Positions 1 to 7,655 are shown, counted from the stretch's first letter. The stretch: 20,980 bases of DNA from Erysipelotrichaceae bacterium (GCA_003520745.1 DOUE01000036.1:317-21296), one strand, 5' to 3'. The notes: generated from the sequence alone by a model not told the origin. Program-made: numbers and translations.

Positions 1-318
1 AAAGTCAAGGATACTTCCTTATGCGGATTGGGACAAACCGCATCCAACCCCGTCCTATCCACCCTACGTCTCTTTAAATCCGAATATGACGCCCACGTTT
101 TCGATAAGAAATGCCCGGCCCATGTTTGTAAGAACTTGCTGACCTACAGTATCGAAGCCGAACTTTGCCGCAAATGCGGACTCTGCGCCCGCAATTGCCC
201 CACCAGCGCCATCACCGGTGTCTTGGGTAAGGAAGTCTATGTCATCGATCCTGCGAAGTGCATCCGTTGCGGTGCGTGTATGACCGCTTGCCGCTTCGGC
301 GCCGTCTTACGCGGATAG
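1..318 (+). CDS. hydB: NADH-binding subunit of bifurcating [FeFe]-hydrogenase (NuoF-like), 3' end only
   Basis: The reading frame is open from base 1, so this is the C-terminal part of a gene that begins before the window. The motif SLCGLGQTASNPVLSTL is the conserved end of the NuoF/HydB core and carries a cysteine ligand of its 4Fe-4S cluster. Two ferredoxin-type 4Fe-4S motifs follow (CRKCGLCARNCP and CIRCGACMTACR), the tail that separates HydB/HndC hydrogenase subunits from respiratory NuoF. Known for the family: this FMN/NADH subunit passes electrons between NAD(H), ferredoxin and HydA in a cytoplasmic complex. The stop lies 9 bases before hydA, and the AGGAGG for hydA overlaps the stop, so the two are co-transcribed. 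A TTG at 28 is not a plausible start because it falls inside the conserved core. Confidence 0.93.
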   Translation, partial: KVKDTSLCGLGQTASNPVLSTLRLFKSEYDAHVFDKKCPAHVCKNLLTYSIEAELCRKCGLCARNCPTSAITGVLGKEVYVIDPAKCIRCGACMTACRFGAVLRG

Positions 319-327
319 GAGGAACCC

Positions 328-2079
328 ATGAGTAAAGTCCATTTAAAAATCAACGGTTTGAACGTCGAGGCCGAAGCCGGCTCGACGATCTTGGAAGCCG
401 CGAAAGCCGCCGGCATCCGTATCCCGACCCTCTGTTATCTCAAAGGCGTGACCGCCAGCGGGGCATGCCGCGTCTGTACGGTCGAAATCAAAAACGTCCG
501 TTCCCTGGGTGCCGCCTGCGTCTATCCGGTCGCGGAAAACATGGAAGTGTTCACACACTCCCAACGCGCCATCGACGCACGACGCAACACCGTCGAACTG
601 ATCCTCTCCAACCACTCCAAAGACTGCCTCTCCTGCATCCGCAACCAGAACTGCGAACTACAAGCCTTGGCACAGGAAGTCAACGTCCGCGACCAAGCTT
701 TCGCCGGCGAAAAAACAAAGCCCACCTATGACGACGTCGCACCGGGCATCGTCCGCGACACGACCAAATGCGTCCTGTGCGGCCGTTGCGTCGAGACCTG
801 CAAGAATGTCCAAGGCCTGGGCATCCTGGATTTCCAGGAACGCGGATTCAAAACCTCCGTCGGACCCGTCTTCAACAAGTCCTTCAGCGAAGTCAACTGC
901 ATGCAATGCGGACAATGCATCAACGTCTGTCCGGTCGGCGCGCTATGTGAAAAAGAAGAGATCCACGAAGTCATCCAAGCCCTCAACGATCCCACCAAAC
1001 ACGTCGTCGTGCAGACCGCGCCCGCGGTACGCGCTTCCTTGGGCGAAGAATTCGGAAACCCCATCGGAACCCGCGTCACCGGCAAGATGGTCGCTTCCTT
1101 ACGCCGCATCGGTTTCGACCGCGTCTTCGACACCAACTATGCCGCCGACCTGACCATCATGGAAGAGGGGACGGAATTCCTGCACCGTGTCGCCGAAAAG
1201 GGCACCTTGCCGATGATCACCTCCTGTTCGCCGGGCTGGGTCCGCTATCTTGAATTCGAATATCCCGACCTGATTCCCAATCTCTCCACCTGCAAGTCCC
1301 CCCACATGATGTTCGGGGCGATCTTGAAATCGTACTACGCGAAAACCAAAGGCATCGACCCCAAAGACGTCGTCGTCGTTTCGATCATGCCCTGCATCGC
1401 GAAGAAATCCGAAAAAGTCCGTGAAGAAAACAAAGTCAACGGCCTGCAGGATGTCGACCATGTCCTGACGACCCGCGAACTCGGGCGACTGATCAAAATC
1501 TACGGGATCGACTTCAACAACCTGCCCGACGAAGACTATGACCATGACATGTTCGGCGAATATTCAGGCGCCGGCGTCATCTTCGGCGTTACCGGAGGGG
1601 TCATGGAAGCCGCGTTACGCACCGTCGCCGTCAAACTGACCGGCGAGGAACTCACCGACGTCAACTTCTACGGCGTCCGCGGCGTCGAAGGCGTCAAGGA
1701 AGCCACGCTGAATCTCGCCGGCATGGAAGTCAAAGTCGCCGTCGCCCACAGCATGTCGTTGGCCAAACCCTTGTTGGATGAAATCCGTGCCGGCACATCG
1801 CCCTACGCCTTCATCGAAATCATGGGTTGCCCGGGCGGATGCATCAACGGAGGCGGTCAGTCGATCGTCAACGCCAGCGTACGCAACGCACTCGGCGTCA
1901 ATTTCATGAAACTGCGCGCCAAGACGCTCTACGACGAAGACATCAGCATGCCGCATCGCCAATCGCACAAGAACACCCAGATCCAGGCGCTCTACGACAA
2001 CTTCCTGCATGAACCGTGCGGACATCGCTCCCACGAACTCCTGCATACCCATTACACACAGAAACCAAGATTCAAATAA
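328..2079 (+). CDS. hydA: [FeFe]-hydrogenase catalytic subunit HydA (group A, NADH-linked)
   Basis: A 583-residue iron hydrogenase that reversibly forms H2, normally in a cytoplasmic HydABC complex oxidising NADH and reduced ferredoxin together. All cofactor sites are visible. The N-terminal 2Fe-2S domain has C36, C47, C50 and C64. The His-Cys 4Fe-4S site has H96, C100, C103 and C109. Two 4Fe-4S motifs have C148/151/154/158 and C191/194/197/201. H-cluster ligands are C300 (TSCSPGW), C356 (MPCIAKKSE), and C501 and C505 (MGCPGGCINGGGQ). The C-terminal stretch up to about residue 575 is the small-subunit-like domain. Length and domain order match the M3-type HydA/HndD family. The start is fixed by AGGAGG 5 bases upstream. 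A hairpin terminator follows the gene. The HydEFG maturases are not in the window. Confidence 0.97.
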   Translation: MSKVHLKINGLNVEAEAGSTILEAAKAAGIRIPTLCYLKGVTASGACRVCTVEIKNVRSLGAACVYPVAENMEVFTHSQRAIDARRNTVELILSNHSKDCLSCIRNQNCELQALAQEVNVRDQAFAGEKTKPTYDDVAPGIVRDTTKCVLCGRCVETCKNVQGLGILDFQERGFKTSVGPVFNKSFSEVNCMQCGQCINVCPVGALCEKEEIHEVIQALNDPTKHVVVQTAPAVRASLGEEFGNPIGTRVTGKMVASLRRIGFDRVFDTNYAADLTIMEEGTEFLHRVAEKGTLPMITSCSPGWVRYLEFEYPDLIPNLSTCKSPHMMFGAILKSYYAKTKGIDPKDVVVVSIMPCIAKKSEKVREENKVNGLQDVDHVLTTRELGRLIKIYGIDFNNLPDEDYDHDMFGEYSGAGVIFGVTGGVMEAALRTVAVKLTGEELTDVNFYGVRGVEGVKEATLNLAGMEVKVAVAHSMSLAKPLLDEIRAGTSPYAFIEIMGCPGGCINGGGQSIVNASVRNALGVNFMKLRAKTLYDEDISMPHRQSHKNTQIQALYDNFLHEPCGHRSHELLHTHYTQKPRFK

Positions 2080-2098
2080 GTCTTCATTCATCAGACAC

Positions 2099-2130
2099 AA
2101 AAGGGATATCCGAAGGGAATCCCTTTTCTT
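2099..2130 (+). terminator. Rho-independent terminator after hydA
   Basis: Arms AAAAGGGAT (2099-2107) and ATCCCTTTT (2119-2127) pair over 9 bp, and the 3' side continues into TTTTCTTT. It lies 20 bases after the hydA stop and closes the hydrogenase operon. Confidence 0.8.
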
Positions 2131-2291
2131 TGTAAAAGCAAACCACCTGTTCTTCTAAGAAGTAAAATAGAGCTTAAGCGATGAGATAAGTAAAAATCCT
2201 TCGAGGTAAGATTGAAGAGCCTGACAGTGTAACAATCAGGCCGGAGGTAACTATTCATGAAATCCATTGAAATGAAATTTTCATCGACATC

Positions 2292-2640
2292 ATGAAACTT
2301 CTTTTGGAAATTTATAGCGGAGAACTCAATATGAATGTGTTTCTGAATACCGATCAGGGCTACCACAATACAAGCATCAACTAATAAGAACTTTTTCTGG
2401 AGAACGGTTTCACTCAATCGATGTTGCGTTGAGAAAACAGTTCGTACATATTCATCAAGAATCTTTTTATGCAATCACTAAACTGGAAAGGATTTCAAAC
2501 AAATCCACACATACAATCATCTTGCGGATAGTATCATCGCCTATATCTATTACAGTAATTATGTTCATCTACATTGGGGCTGGCATCGCAATCCAACAGA
2601 ATGAATTCGACAGCAATCTATCAGAAAGAAGGAGTTTTAT
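2292..2640 (+). pseudogene. Decayed IS3-family transposase (OrfB, C-terminal integrase part)
   Basis: Pieces of the IS3 OrfB catalytic domain appear in the right order but in three frames with stops. In the first frame NTDQGYHNTS (from about 2346) corresponds to the conserved HSDQG.HYTS block around the second catalytic Asp. Two stop codons (2382-2387) follow, then ELFLENGFTQSMLR, matching the family's gi.QSMSR block. In the next frame ESFYAITKLERI (2459-2494) matches the E.FF..LK.E block with the catalytic Glu. In the third frame SIIAYIYYSNYVHLHWG (from 2530) matches the YI.YYN..R.H..L block. EFDSNLS then matches the P.EYR end. The N-terminal half, OrfA and clear terminal inverted repeats were not found. 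It is a non-functional relic and the flank of an A+T-rich insertion. Confidence 0.75.
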
Positions 2641-2651
2641 TCTACTCCTTC
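2628..2651 (+). repeat. 8-bp stem hairpin at the end of the IS remnant
   Basis: GAAGGAGT (2628-2635) and ACTCCTTC (2644-2651) are perfect inverted complements around an 8-base loop. There is no T-run on either side, so it is not a convincing terminator. It may be part of the old insertion-sequence end. Confidence 0.45.
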
Positions 2652-2967
2652 AGATGAAAGTATCGCTTAGTTCGCTTTTCTGCCTCATTCATTTCAATTG
2701 AATTATGATTTTCTAGTGAAATTGAGTGCTATCAGTGTCAACTTATTTCTTCTAACCATAACCAATATAAGCAGATCCGGCTGCCGGCAGTAGACAAAAT
2801 GAATGATGTCAACTATGTAATTAGTCAGACTAGTCATAACTTCAAAGAGAATTCTTACACGCTCTTCATGGATTGTAAATGCGTTCAGACTGTGATAATG
2901 TGTGTAAAACAGAGACTAAGGGGTAAACAAAAATAGCGTGATGACTTTTGTTCATAATATGACCTAA
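2652..2967. other. A+T-rich intergenic stretch without a recognisable gene
   Basis: No open frame with a ribosome-binding site or recognisable protein similarity is visible on either strand. It joins the transposase relic to the peptidase gene and shares their A+T-rich composition. A CATAAT at 2953-2958 could serve as a -10 box for the peptidase gene, but no matching -35 box is seen 16-18 bases upstream. The promoter is therefore unassigned. Confidence 0.5.
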
Positions 2968-2979
2968 TGGAGGATAAAA

Positions 2980-4098
2980 ATGAGAAAAACCATTTCTAGA
3001 TTTGTTCTAATAACACTTGCTTCAAGTTTGTTTCTAACGAGCACGATAACAGTCTTTGCAACCTCTGAAGGCGCCATTATTGATTCATCTGAGATAAGTG
3101 AAATTTCAAGAGATGTAATAAATCAGATAGTTTCACTAGAATCCAGGGAAATTGCAGTAAAGGATTATTCATTATTATATGATGTTAGTGATAATCCAAG
3201 TTATGTTCTATTAACATTTACAGAAGGTGGTTATGCTATTGTATCAAGGAGTAATTCTTTGATCGCAATATACGATCTTGATTCCAAACACGCACCTTAT
3301 GAGGAACTTCCAAAAACAAGCAAGAAAGTGTTTGGAGGCCCCCTAAACTACTTTAGTGTTAATTCGAAAGGTCAATTAGTTGAAACCAATACAGGTAGCA
3401 TCTATGCAAAGAACCAAATAACAACTGCAATGAGAAATATGAATAGTGACTTTCTAAACCAAGCAAAATCAATACAGTTGGTAACGGTCGAATCAGAGAT
3501 TGTTTATGCTGCTACAGCAAGTTGGGTCGGCATACCTTCATCGAGAGTGTCTAGATATTCTACAGGTATGTGGATAAATTCTACTACGAATTATCCAGCA
3601 TCTCAAGGATACCCTGTGCTTGGAATTTGCGGAACAATAGCTGCGGCAATTATGCTTGCATATTTTGATGATTATATTGATAATAATTATGTACCATCAA
3701 CAATAAGAATAGTGAACAGCTCGACACCGGGATCTTTAATTACAACCTTGTATAATTACATTGATAAGGGGAAAAACGGTACTTTTCCTTGGGATGTTAG
3801 TAGTGGAGTTAATAGTTGGATGATGGCATACAGTCCGATATACAATTTAAGCCATCGTTCGTGGTATAGTACATTTACTTTCTCACTAGCTAAAGACGAT
3901 ATATCAAATATGAGGCCAGTAGCAATTGGATTGTTGGAGATGTTGGGATCTACTTACGAAGATCACTGGGTAACAGCATATCAATTCCAAGAGAATGGGA
4001 TTTTTTCTACAAGTTATTATAAAGTTGTAGATAATCATGGAAGCTATACTGCCACGATCCATGTGAACTGGACTTCAGGAATTGTTGGTCTAGATTAA
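2980..4098 (+). CDS. Secreted papain-like cysteine peptidase homologue (C10/C39-like)
   Basis: A 372-residue exported protein. Residues 1-28 form a signal peptide: MRK at the start, a hydrophobic core, then TVFATS. Residues about 45-110 (AVKDYSLLYDVSD, GGYAIVSR) resemble the N-terminal propeptide of streptopain-type C10 peptidases. The C-terminal half has a papain-fold catalytic set: Q209, C217 in LGICGTIAAAIMLAYFDD, H329 in DHWVTAYQF, and N352 (or D351) in VVDNHGSY. The order Cys-His-Asn and the hydrophobic helix after Cys fit this fold. The exact MEROPS family is uncertain. GGAGG at 2969-2973, six bases before the ATG, sets the start. Codon use is A+T-rich (AGA, ATA, TTA common), unlike the neighbours, which suggests transfer. 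The stop overlaps the next start (TAATG). Confidence 0.72.
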   Translation: MRKTISRFVLITLASSLFLTSTITVFATSEGAIIDSSEISEISRDVINQIVSLESREIAVKDYSLLYDVSDNPSYVLLTFTEGGYAIVSRSNSLIAIYDLDSKHAPYEELPKTSKKVFGGPLNYFSVNSKGQLVETNTGSIYAKNQITTAMRNMNSDFLNQAKSIQLVTVESEIVYAATASWVGIPSSRVSRYSTGMWINSTTNYPASQGYPVLGICGTIAAAIMLAYFDDYIDNNYVPSTIRIVNSSTPGSLITTLYNYIDKGKNGTFPWDVSSGVNSWMMAYSPIYNLSHRSWYSTFTFSLAKDDISNMRPVAIGLLEMLGSTYEDHWVTAYQFQENGIFSTSYYKVVDNHGSYTATIHVNWTSGIVGLD

Positions 4099-4775
4099 TG
4101 TTCAAATTAAAACCTATGAAAATACAACGAAAAATATCAATTGCAGGTATATTATTAATAGTGTTTCTTCTCGCATATTTCTTAATTCAAAGGAGTTTCG
4201 TTGGATTAAGGTATAAGCAAAAGATACTATCATTACCAATTTCGGCAATATCTGAAGAGTATAAAATCAATCTTGATGTTTTTGGTGAGAATGTACAAGT
4301 TTTGAAGATTACCGACAATTCGCTAATCTTCAAAAACCCCGAGTCAATTAAAATCGATCGAATTGAATTTCAGAAATATTTTTTTAGCCTTGAGATTATT
4401 GAGTCCAAAAAGCCAAATACTTTTTGGAATAGCTTCGGAAATGTATTGTATGAAGATTCATTTGTGGTAAATGGAGTAGTCGTAGATTTAAAGTTCTCAT
4501 CAACCAGTGTACCTGATGATACGAAAATCAATCCTACAATATCATTCAATTTTAGTATTGGTAAACTGAATTACTTCGGCTATATGAATGCTGAATCCGA
4601 CAATGAGTATTACGATTATTATCGAAATGGAGACAAAATCAGCGACACACAAATTGAAATTGTTGAAAGTATGATTTCATCTCTAATTATTTCCAATGAG
4701 AAGACTCATATAGAATCGCCTGAATGGATAATAGTGTTGACTAAAACACAAATGCATCTTGATTTAGATTCATAA
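4098..4775 (+). CDS. Membrane-anchored protein of unknown function, coupled to the peptidase gene
   Basis: Not recognised. A 225-residue protein with a basic N-terminus, one membrane segment (about residues 13-31, ISIAGILLIVFLLAYFLIQ) and a polar extracytoplasmic part rich in Ser, Asn, Ile and aromatic residues, so probably anchored by its N-terminus and facing outward. No metal-binding or catalytic motif is evident. Its ATG shares one base with the stop of the peptidase gene, so translation is probably coupled, and both share the same A+T-rich codon use. Such an arrangement would fit a partner, inhibitor or processing factor of the peptidase, but this is inference only. Two hairpins follow the gene, the second with a clear T-run. 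Confidence 0.6.
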   Translation: MFKLKPMKIQRKISIAGILLIVFLLAYFLIQRSFVGLRYKQKILSLPISAISEEYKINLDVFGENVQVLKITDNSLIFKNPESIKIDRIEFQKYFFSLEIIESKKPNTFWNSFGNVLYEDSFVVNGVVVDLKFSSTSVPDDTKINPTISFNFSIGKLNYFGYMNAESDNEYYDYYRNGDKISDTQIEIVESMISSLIISNEKTHIESPEWIIVLTKTQMHLDLDS

Positions 4776-4836
4776 GTTGGAAAAAACTGTCAACGTAATA
4801 GGAGCGATTTTCTATATTTGAAGATCAAGATAATAG

Positions 4837-4853
4837 CACTCTAAGATAGAGTG
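4837..4853 (+). repeat. Small hairpin downstream of the membrane protein gene
   Basis: CACTCT (4837-4842) and AGAGTG (4848-4853) form a 6-bp stem with a 5-base loop, followed by TGGTTTT. It is at most a weak terminator ahead of the stronger one at 4870. Confidence 0.4.
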
Positions 4854-4869
4854 TGGTTTTGGAAAGATA

Positions 4870-4901
4870 ACAGGGTGTGTCGAATGACGCACCCTGTTTT
4901 T
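4870..4901 (+). terminator. Strong hairpin terminator between the A+T-rich pair and proS
   Basis: A 12-bp stem (4870-4881 with 4886-4897, one G-T pair) with a GAAT loop is followed by TTTTT on the plus strand, ending transcription from the 2980-4775 pair. The same hairpin starts a few bases after the proS stop on the minus strand, where it is followed by TTATCTTT, so it may act in both directions. Confidence 0.8.
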
Positions 4902-4903
4902 GG

Positions 4904-6601
4904 TTAACGTTGGAAGAATTCCTTGACGCTTTGGTAGACTTGGTCGACATCGACGATCTTGACTTCGGTGTCGCTACGTCCTTTGATTTCGACTTGGTTG
5001 TTTTCAATCGTTTTCCCAACGGTGATCCGAAGAGGGATCCCGATGAGATCCATGTCGTTGAACTTGACCCCGGCACGTTCGTCGCGGTCGTCCAGTAACA
5101 CATCGAAGCCATGTTGTTTGAGTTGCGAATACAAGAGGTTGCCCGCATCGTTCTGTAGATCGACTTTCGAATTGATGACGACGATCGCGACCTGGTACGG
5201 CGCGATTTCCTTCGGCCATAAAATCCCTTTGTCATCATGGTTTTGTTCGACCAGAGCCGCTAGACAGCGTCCTGGACCGATTCCATAAGATCCCATCACG
5301 ACGGGATGGAGTTGGTTGGTGGCATCCAGATATTCCAGACCCAAGGCCTTGGCGTATTTGTCTCCGAGTTTGAAGGTGTTTCCGATTTCAATGCCTTTCT
5401 TGAATCCGACATGACCTTGATGGCAGGTAGGGCAGACATCGCCTTCCTTGATCTGACGGACGTCGGAAACAAACGCAGGGGTGAAATCGCTGAGATTCGC
5501 GTTTTTGAAGTGGACGTCGGTTTCGTTGGCTCCGACGATGAAGTTGCGCATCAAGGAAACCTGGGTATCGACGATCACGCGGATCTTCAACCCGATCGGT
5601 CCGGCGAACCCGACTTTCGCATTGGTCGCAGCGACCACGACGTCAGGTTCGGCCAAATTGATTTCATTGGCGCCCAACAGTTTGCGTACTTTGGTTTCAT
5701 TCACTTCCGCATCGCCGCGAACACAAACCGCGACGACTTCCTTATCCGTCTTATAGAGTAATGTCTTCACGAACTGCTTGGAAGATTCACCCATGAAGTT
5801 GGACACTTCTTCGATGGTCTTCGCATTGGGCGTCGACACTTTTTCATACGGTAGATACGCGATATCCGACGCTTCTTCGAGATTCACGCACGCGGCGACT
5901 TCGATGTTGGAAGCGAAGTCGCAGGTATCGCAAAGCACCAGGACATCTTCGCCGATTTCCGTCACCGCCTGGAATTCTTCCGACAACAAGCCGCCCATCA
6001 CGCCGGTATCGGCCGTGACGATCTTGTAATCGATGCCCATGCGGTCAAACGAATTCTTGTAGGCGTTAAACATCTTTGCGTAGGCGACATCTAGACCAGA
6101 AAGATCCGCATCGAAGGAATAGGCATCCTTCATGATGAATTCACGGACACGGATCAAACCGAAGCGCGGACGGGGTTCGTCGCGGAACTTCGTTTGGAAT
6201 TGATAGAGGTTGAAAGGGAAGTCTTTATAGGAGCGTACCCGTGACGCGGCGGCCAGGACGAAGAGTTCTTCATGGGTCGGACCCAGGACGAACGGTTTGG
6301 CGAAGCGGTCTTTTAAGGAGAACATCGAGTTCCCGAACCCTTCGCGACGTCCGCTCTGGATGTAGACGTCTTCGGGGATCAAAGAGGGCATTAAAAGCTC
6401 CTGTGCCCCGGTCTTATCCATTTCATCACGGATGATCGCTTCGATCTTCTTAAGCACCTTATAGCCCATCGGCATGTACATGTAGACGCCCGAAGAGCTC
6501 TTTTTGATCATCCCGCTTCGGACCAAAAGGTTACCGCTACCTGAATCCTCATCCTTCACGCTCTCGCGTAAAGTGTAGAAAAAGCTGTTTTTTAGTTTCA
6601 T
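4904..6601 (-). CDS. proS: Prolyl-tRNA synthetase, bacterial type with editing domain
   Basis: A 565-residue class II aminoacyl-tRNA synthetase that charges tRNA-Pro with proline in the cytoplasm. The N-terminal catalytic part has the motif 2 region FRDEPRPRFGLIRVREF. An insertion of about 150-180 residues (about 220-400) corresponds to the YbaK-like editing domain that hydrolyses Ala-tRNA-Pro. Motif 3 is in GSYGIGPGRCLAALVEQ, and an anticodon-binding domain fills the end (QVAIVVINSK and onward). The length is usual for the bacterial type. The start is set by GAGGG at 6609-6613 read on the minus strand. The leader is only about 22 bases, so there is no room for a T-box, unlike many Bacillota synthetase genes. 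It is divergent from the infC operon. Confidence 0.96.
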   Translation of the reverse strand: MKLKNSFFYTLRESVKDEDSGSGNLLVRSGMIKKSSSGVYMYMPMGYKVLKKIEAIIRDEMDKTGAQELLMPSLIPEDVYIQSGRREGFGNSMFSLKDRFAKPFVLGPTHEELFVLAAASRVRSYKDFPFNLYQFQTKFRDEPRPRFGLIRVREFIMKDAYSFDADLSGLDVAYAKMFNAYKNSFDRMGIDYKIVTADTGVMGGLLSEEFQAVTEIGEDVLVLCDTCDFASNIEVAACVNLEEASDIAYLPYEKVSTPNAKTIEEVSNFMGESSKQFVKTLLYKTDKEVVAVCVRGDAEVNETKVRKLLGANEINLAEPDVVVAATNAKVGFAGPIGLKIRVIVDTQVSLMRNFIVGANETDVHFKNANLSDFTPAFVSDVRQIKEGDVCPTCHQGHVGFKKGIEIGNTFKLGDKYAKALGLEYLDATNQLHPVVMGSYGIGPGRCLAALVEQNHDDKGILWPKEIAPYQVAIVVINSKVDLQNDAGNLLYSQLKQHGFDVLLDDRDERAGVKFNDMDLIGIPLRITVGKTIENNQVEIKGRSDTEVKIVDVDQVYQSVKEFFQR

Positions 6602-6629
6602 ATTCCATCCCTCATTTTGTTACTAGTGC

Positions 6630-6658
6630 ATTATAGCATATTTTTACATTGAAAAAAG
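6630..6658 (-). promoter_or_regulatory. proS promoter
   Basis: On the minus strand an extended -10, TGCTATAAT (TATAAT at 6635-6630), precedes proS, with a T-rich weak -35 region about 16-17 bases upstream. Predicted transcription starts near 6623, about 22 bases before the ATG. Confidence 0.6.
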
Positions 6659-6664
6659 ACGCAT

Positions 6665-6678
6665 GTTCTTGCAAGAAC
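6665..6678. repeat. 14-bp perfect palindrome between proS and infC
   Basis: GTTCTTGCAAGAAC reads identically on both strands. It lies just upstream of the proS -35 region and about 55 bases upstream of the infC -35 box. A dimeric repressor or activator site is possible, but no regulator can be assigned from the sequence. Confidence 0.45.
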
Positions 6679-6733
6679 GCTGAAAGACGGCTATACTATC
6701 ACAGACGGAATCAAAGCCGTCAAGGAAGCGGAC

Positions 6734-6762
6734 TTGACACCATAAAGAGACTATGGTATCAT
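6734..6762 (+). promoter_or_regulatory. Promoter of the infC-rpmI-rplT operon
   Basis: A perfect -35 box TTGACA (6734-6739), a 17-base spacer and TATCAT (6757-6762) form a strong housekeeping promoter. Transcription is expected to begin near 6769, giving a leader of about 145 bases before infC. Confidence 0.85.
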
Positions 6763-6768
6763 AGCGAT

Positions 6769-6895
6769 GCTGTTAAAAATGAATGTGGAAAGCAGAAGTC
6801 ACTCTTCTCACCCGATGGCTCAAGTCATGGGTAGACGCTACATGTACCGATTCTATGTACAAAGCACGGGTGCGCATCTGCGTACCCGTTTTTTA
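6769..6895 (+). ncRNA. L20-type autoregulatory leader with attenuator
   Basis: The leader before infC folds into several local hairpins: AGAAG/CTTCT near 6794-6808, an ACCC.ATG/CATGGGT stem near 6811-6833, and TACAT/ATGTA near 6840-6860. An 11-bp terminator follows. Position, AGAAG...CTTCTCACC elements and final terminator match the Bacillota L20 leader, in which free ribosomal protein L20 binds the RNA and favours termination. The class is assigned from context and short motifs, not from a covariance-model hit. Confidence 0.72.
6866..6895 (+). terminator. Attenuator terminator upstream of infC
   Basis: ACGGGTGCGCA (6866-6876) pairs with TGCGTACCCGT (6879-6889), with one G-T pair and the innermost pairs probably open. 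TTTTTT follows at 6889-6894. It ends about 20 bases before infC and lies inside the transcript, so it is a conditional terminator rather than an operon end. Confidence 0.85.
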
Positions 6896-6914
6896 TCACT
6901 CGGAGGTGAAAGTT

Positions 6915-7445
6915 ATAAGCCACAAAAAACCGCAACAGGACGAACTGGTCAATGAGGTCATTCGTTTCAAAGAAGTCTTGGTCATCGGACCCAATGGAGA
7001 ACAACTTGGGATTTTAATGCGTCGCGAAGCGCTTGAAAAAGCGTACGAGTACGGATTGGATCTCTATTGCGTCGCCCCGGCAGCCGTACCGCCTGTATGC
7101 AAGATTCTCGATTTCGGTAAATTCCGTTTCGAACAGCAGAAGAAGACCCGTGAAGCGAAGAAGAACCAGCATGTCACGGAAATGAAACCGATGCGTTTAT
7201 CGCCGGTCATCGACACCCACGATTTCGAAACCAAACTGCGTCAAGCACGCACGTGGATTTCGGAAGGGATGAAGGTGAAGGTCGACATGCGCTTCAGAGG
7301 CCGTTTGATCACGCGTCTTGAAGTCGGTCAGAAAGTCATGAGAAGTTTCGTAGAACAGATTTCGGATATCGCGCAGGTGGAACGCGCACCCTTACTCGAA
7401 GGGAATACCATGAGTATGGTCCTTGCTCCCAAACGCGGTAAATAA
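6915..7445 (+). CDS. infC: Translation initiation factor IF-3, apparent AUA start
   Basis: A 176-residue IF-3, which binds the 30S subunit, prevents premature 50S joining and checks start-codon pairing. The N-terminal domain includes DELVNEVIRFKEV, VIGPNGEQLG and PPVCKILDFGKFRFEQQKK. A Lys-rich linker is followed by the C-terminal domain with RLSPVIDTHDFETKLRQA and MRFRGR. The start is chosen at ATA (6915-6917): GGAGGTG at 6902-6908 lies six bases before it, and the first residues then align with the usual IF-3 N-terminus. An in-frame ATG at 6783 would place the attenuator inside the coding region and adds unrelated residues. IF-3 genes commonly use rare starts (AUU in Escherichia coli) so that IF-3 represses its own translation; AUA would serve the same purpose. 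First gene of infC-rpmI-rplT. Confidence 0.93.
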   Translation: MSHKKPQQDELVNEVIRFKEVLVIGPNGEQLGILMRREALEKAYEYGLDLYCVAPAAVPPVCKILDFGKFRFEQQKKTREAKKNQHVTEMKPMRLSPVIDTHDFETKLRQARTWISEGMKVKVDMRFRGRLITRLEVGQKVMRSFVEQISDIAQVERAPLLEGNTMSMVLAPKRGK

Positions 7446-7460
7446 CAGGAGGAACGAACA

Positions 7461-7655
7461 ATGCCTAAAATGAAAACCAAAAAAGCGTTGGCGAAACGTG
7501 TCAAGGTGACCGGAAGCGGAAAACTGAAACGCTCCCACGCCTACGTTTCCCACTTCGCCGCCAACAAATCCCACAAACAAAAACGTAACCTAAGAAAATC
7601 CGCTCTCGTATCGAAGAGTGATTACAAGCGCATCAAACTGATGCTGCACAGTTAA
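7461..7655 (+). CDS. rpmI: 50S ribosomal protein L35
   Basis: A 64-residue basic protein of the large ribosomal subunit. The start MPKMKTKKALAKR and the GSGKLKR, HFAANKS and KRNLRKSALVS blocks are diagnostic of L35, and the length is typical. AGGAGG precedes the ATG. It lies 15 bases after infC and 13 bases before rplT, the standard bacterial order. Confidence 0.97.
   Translation: MPKMKTKKALAKRVKVTGSGKLKRSHAYVSHFAANKSHKQKRNLRKSALVSKSDYKRIKLMLHS

Noticed and set aside
2091..2474. Minus-strand open frame of 127 codons over the IS relic
   Set aside because: No ribosome-binding site or recognisable motif, whereas the plus strand shows IS3 transposase blocks in order. It also reads through the hydA terminator hairpin.
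6783..6914. N-terminal extension of infC from the ATG at 6783
   Set aside because: It would translate the leader hairpins and the attenuator terminator, has no ribosome-binding site, and the added residues do not match IF-3.
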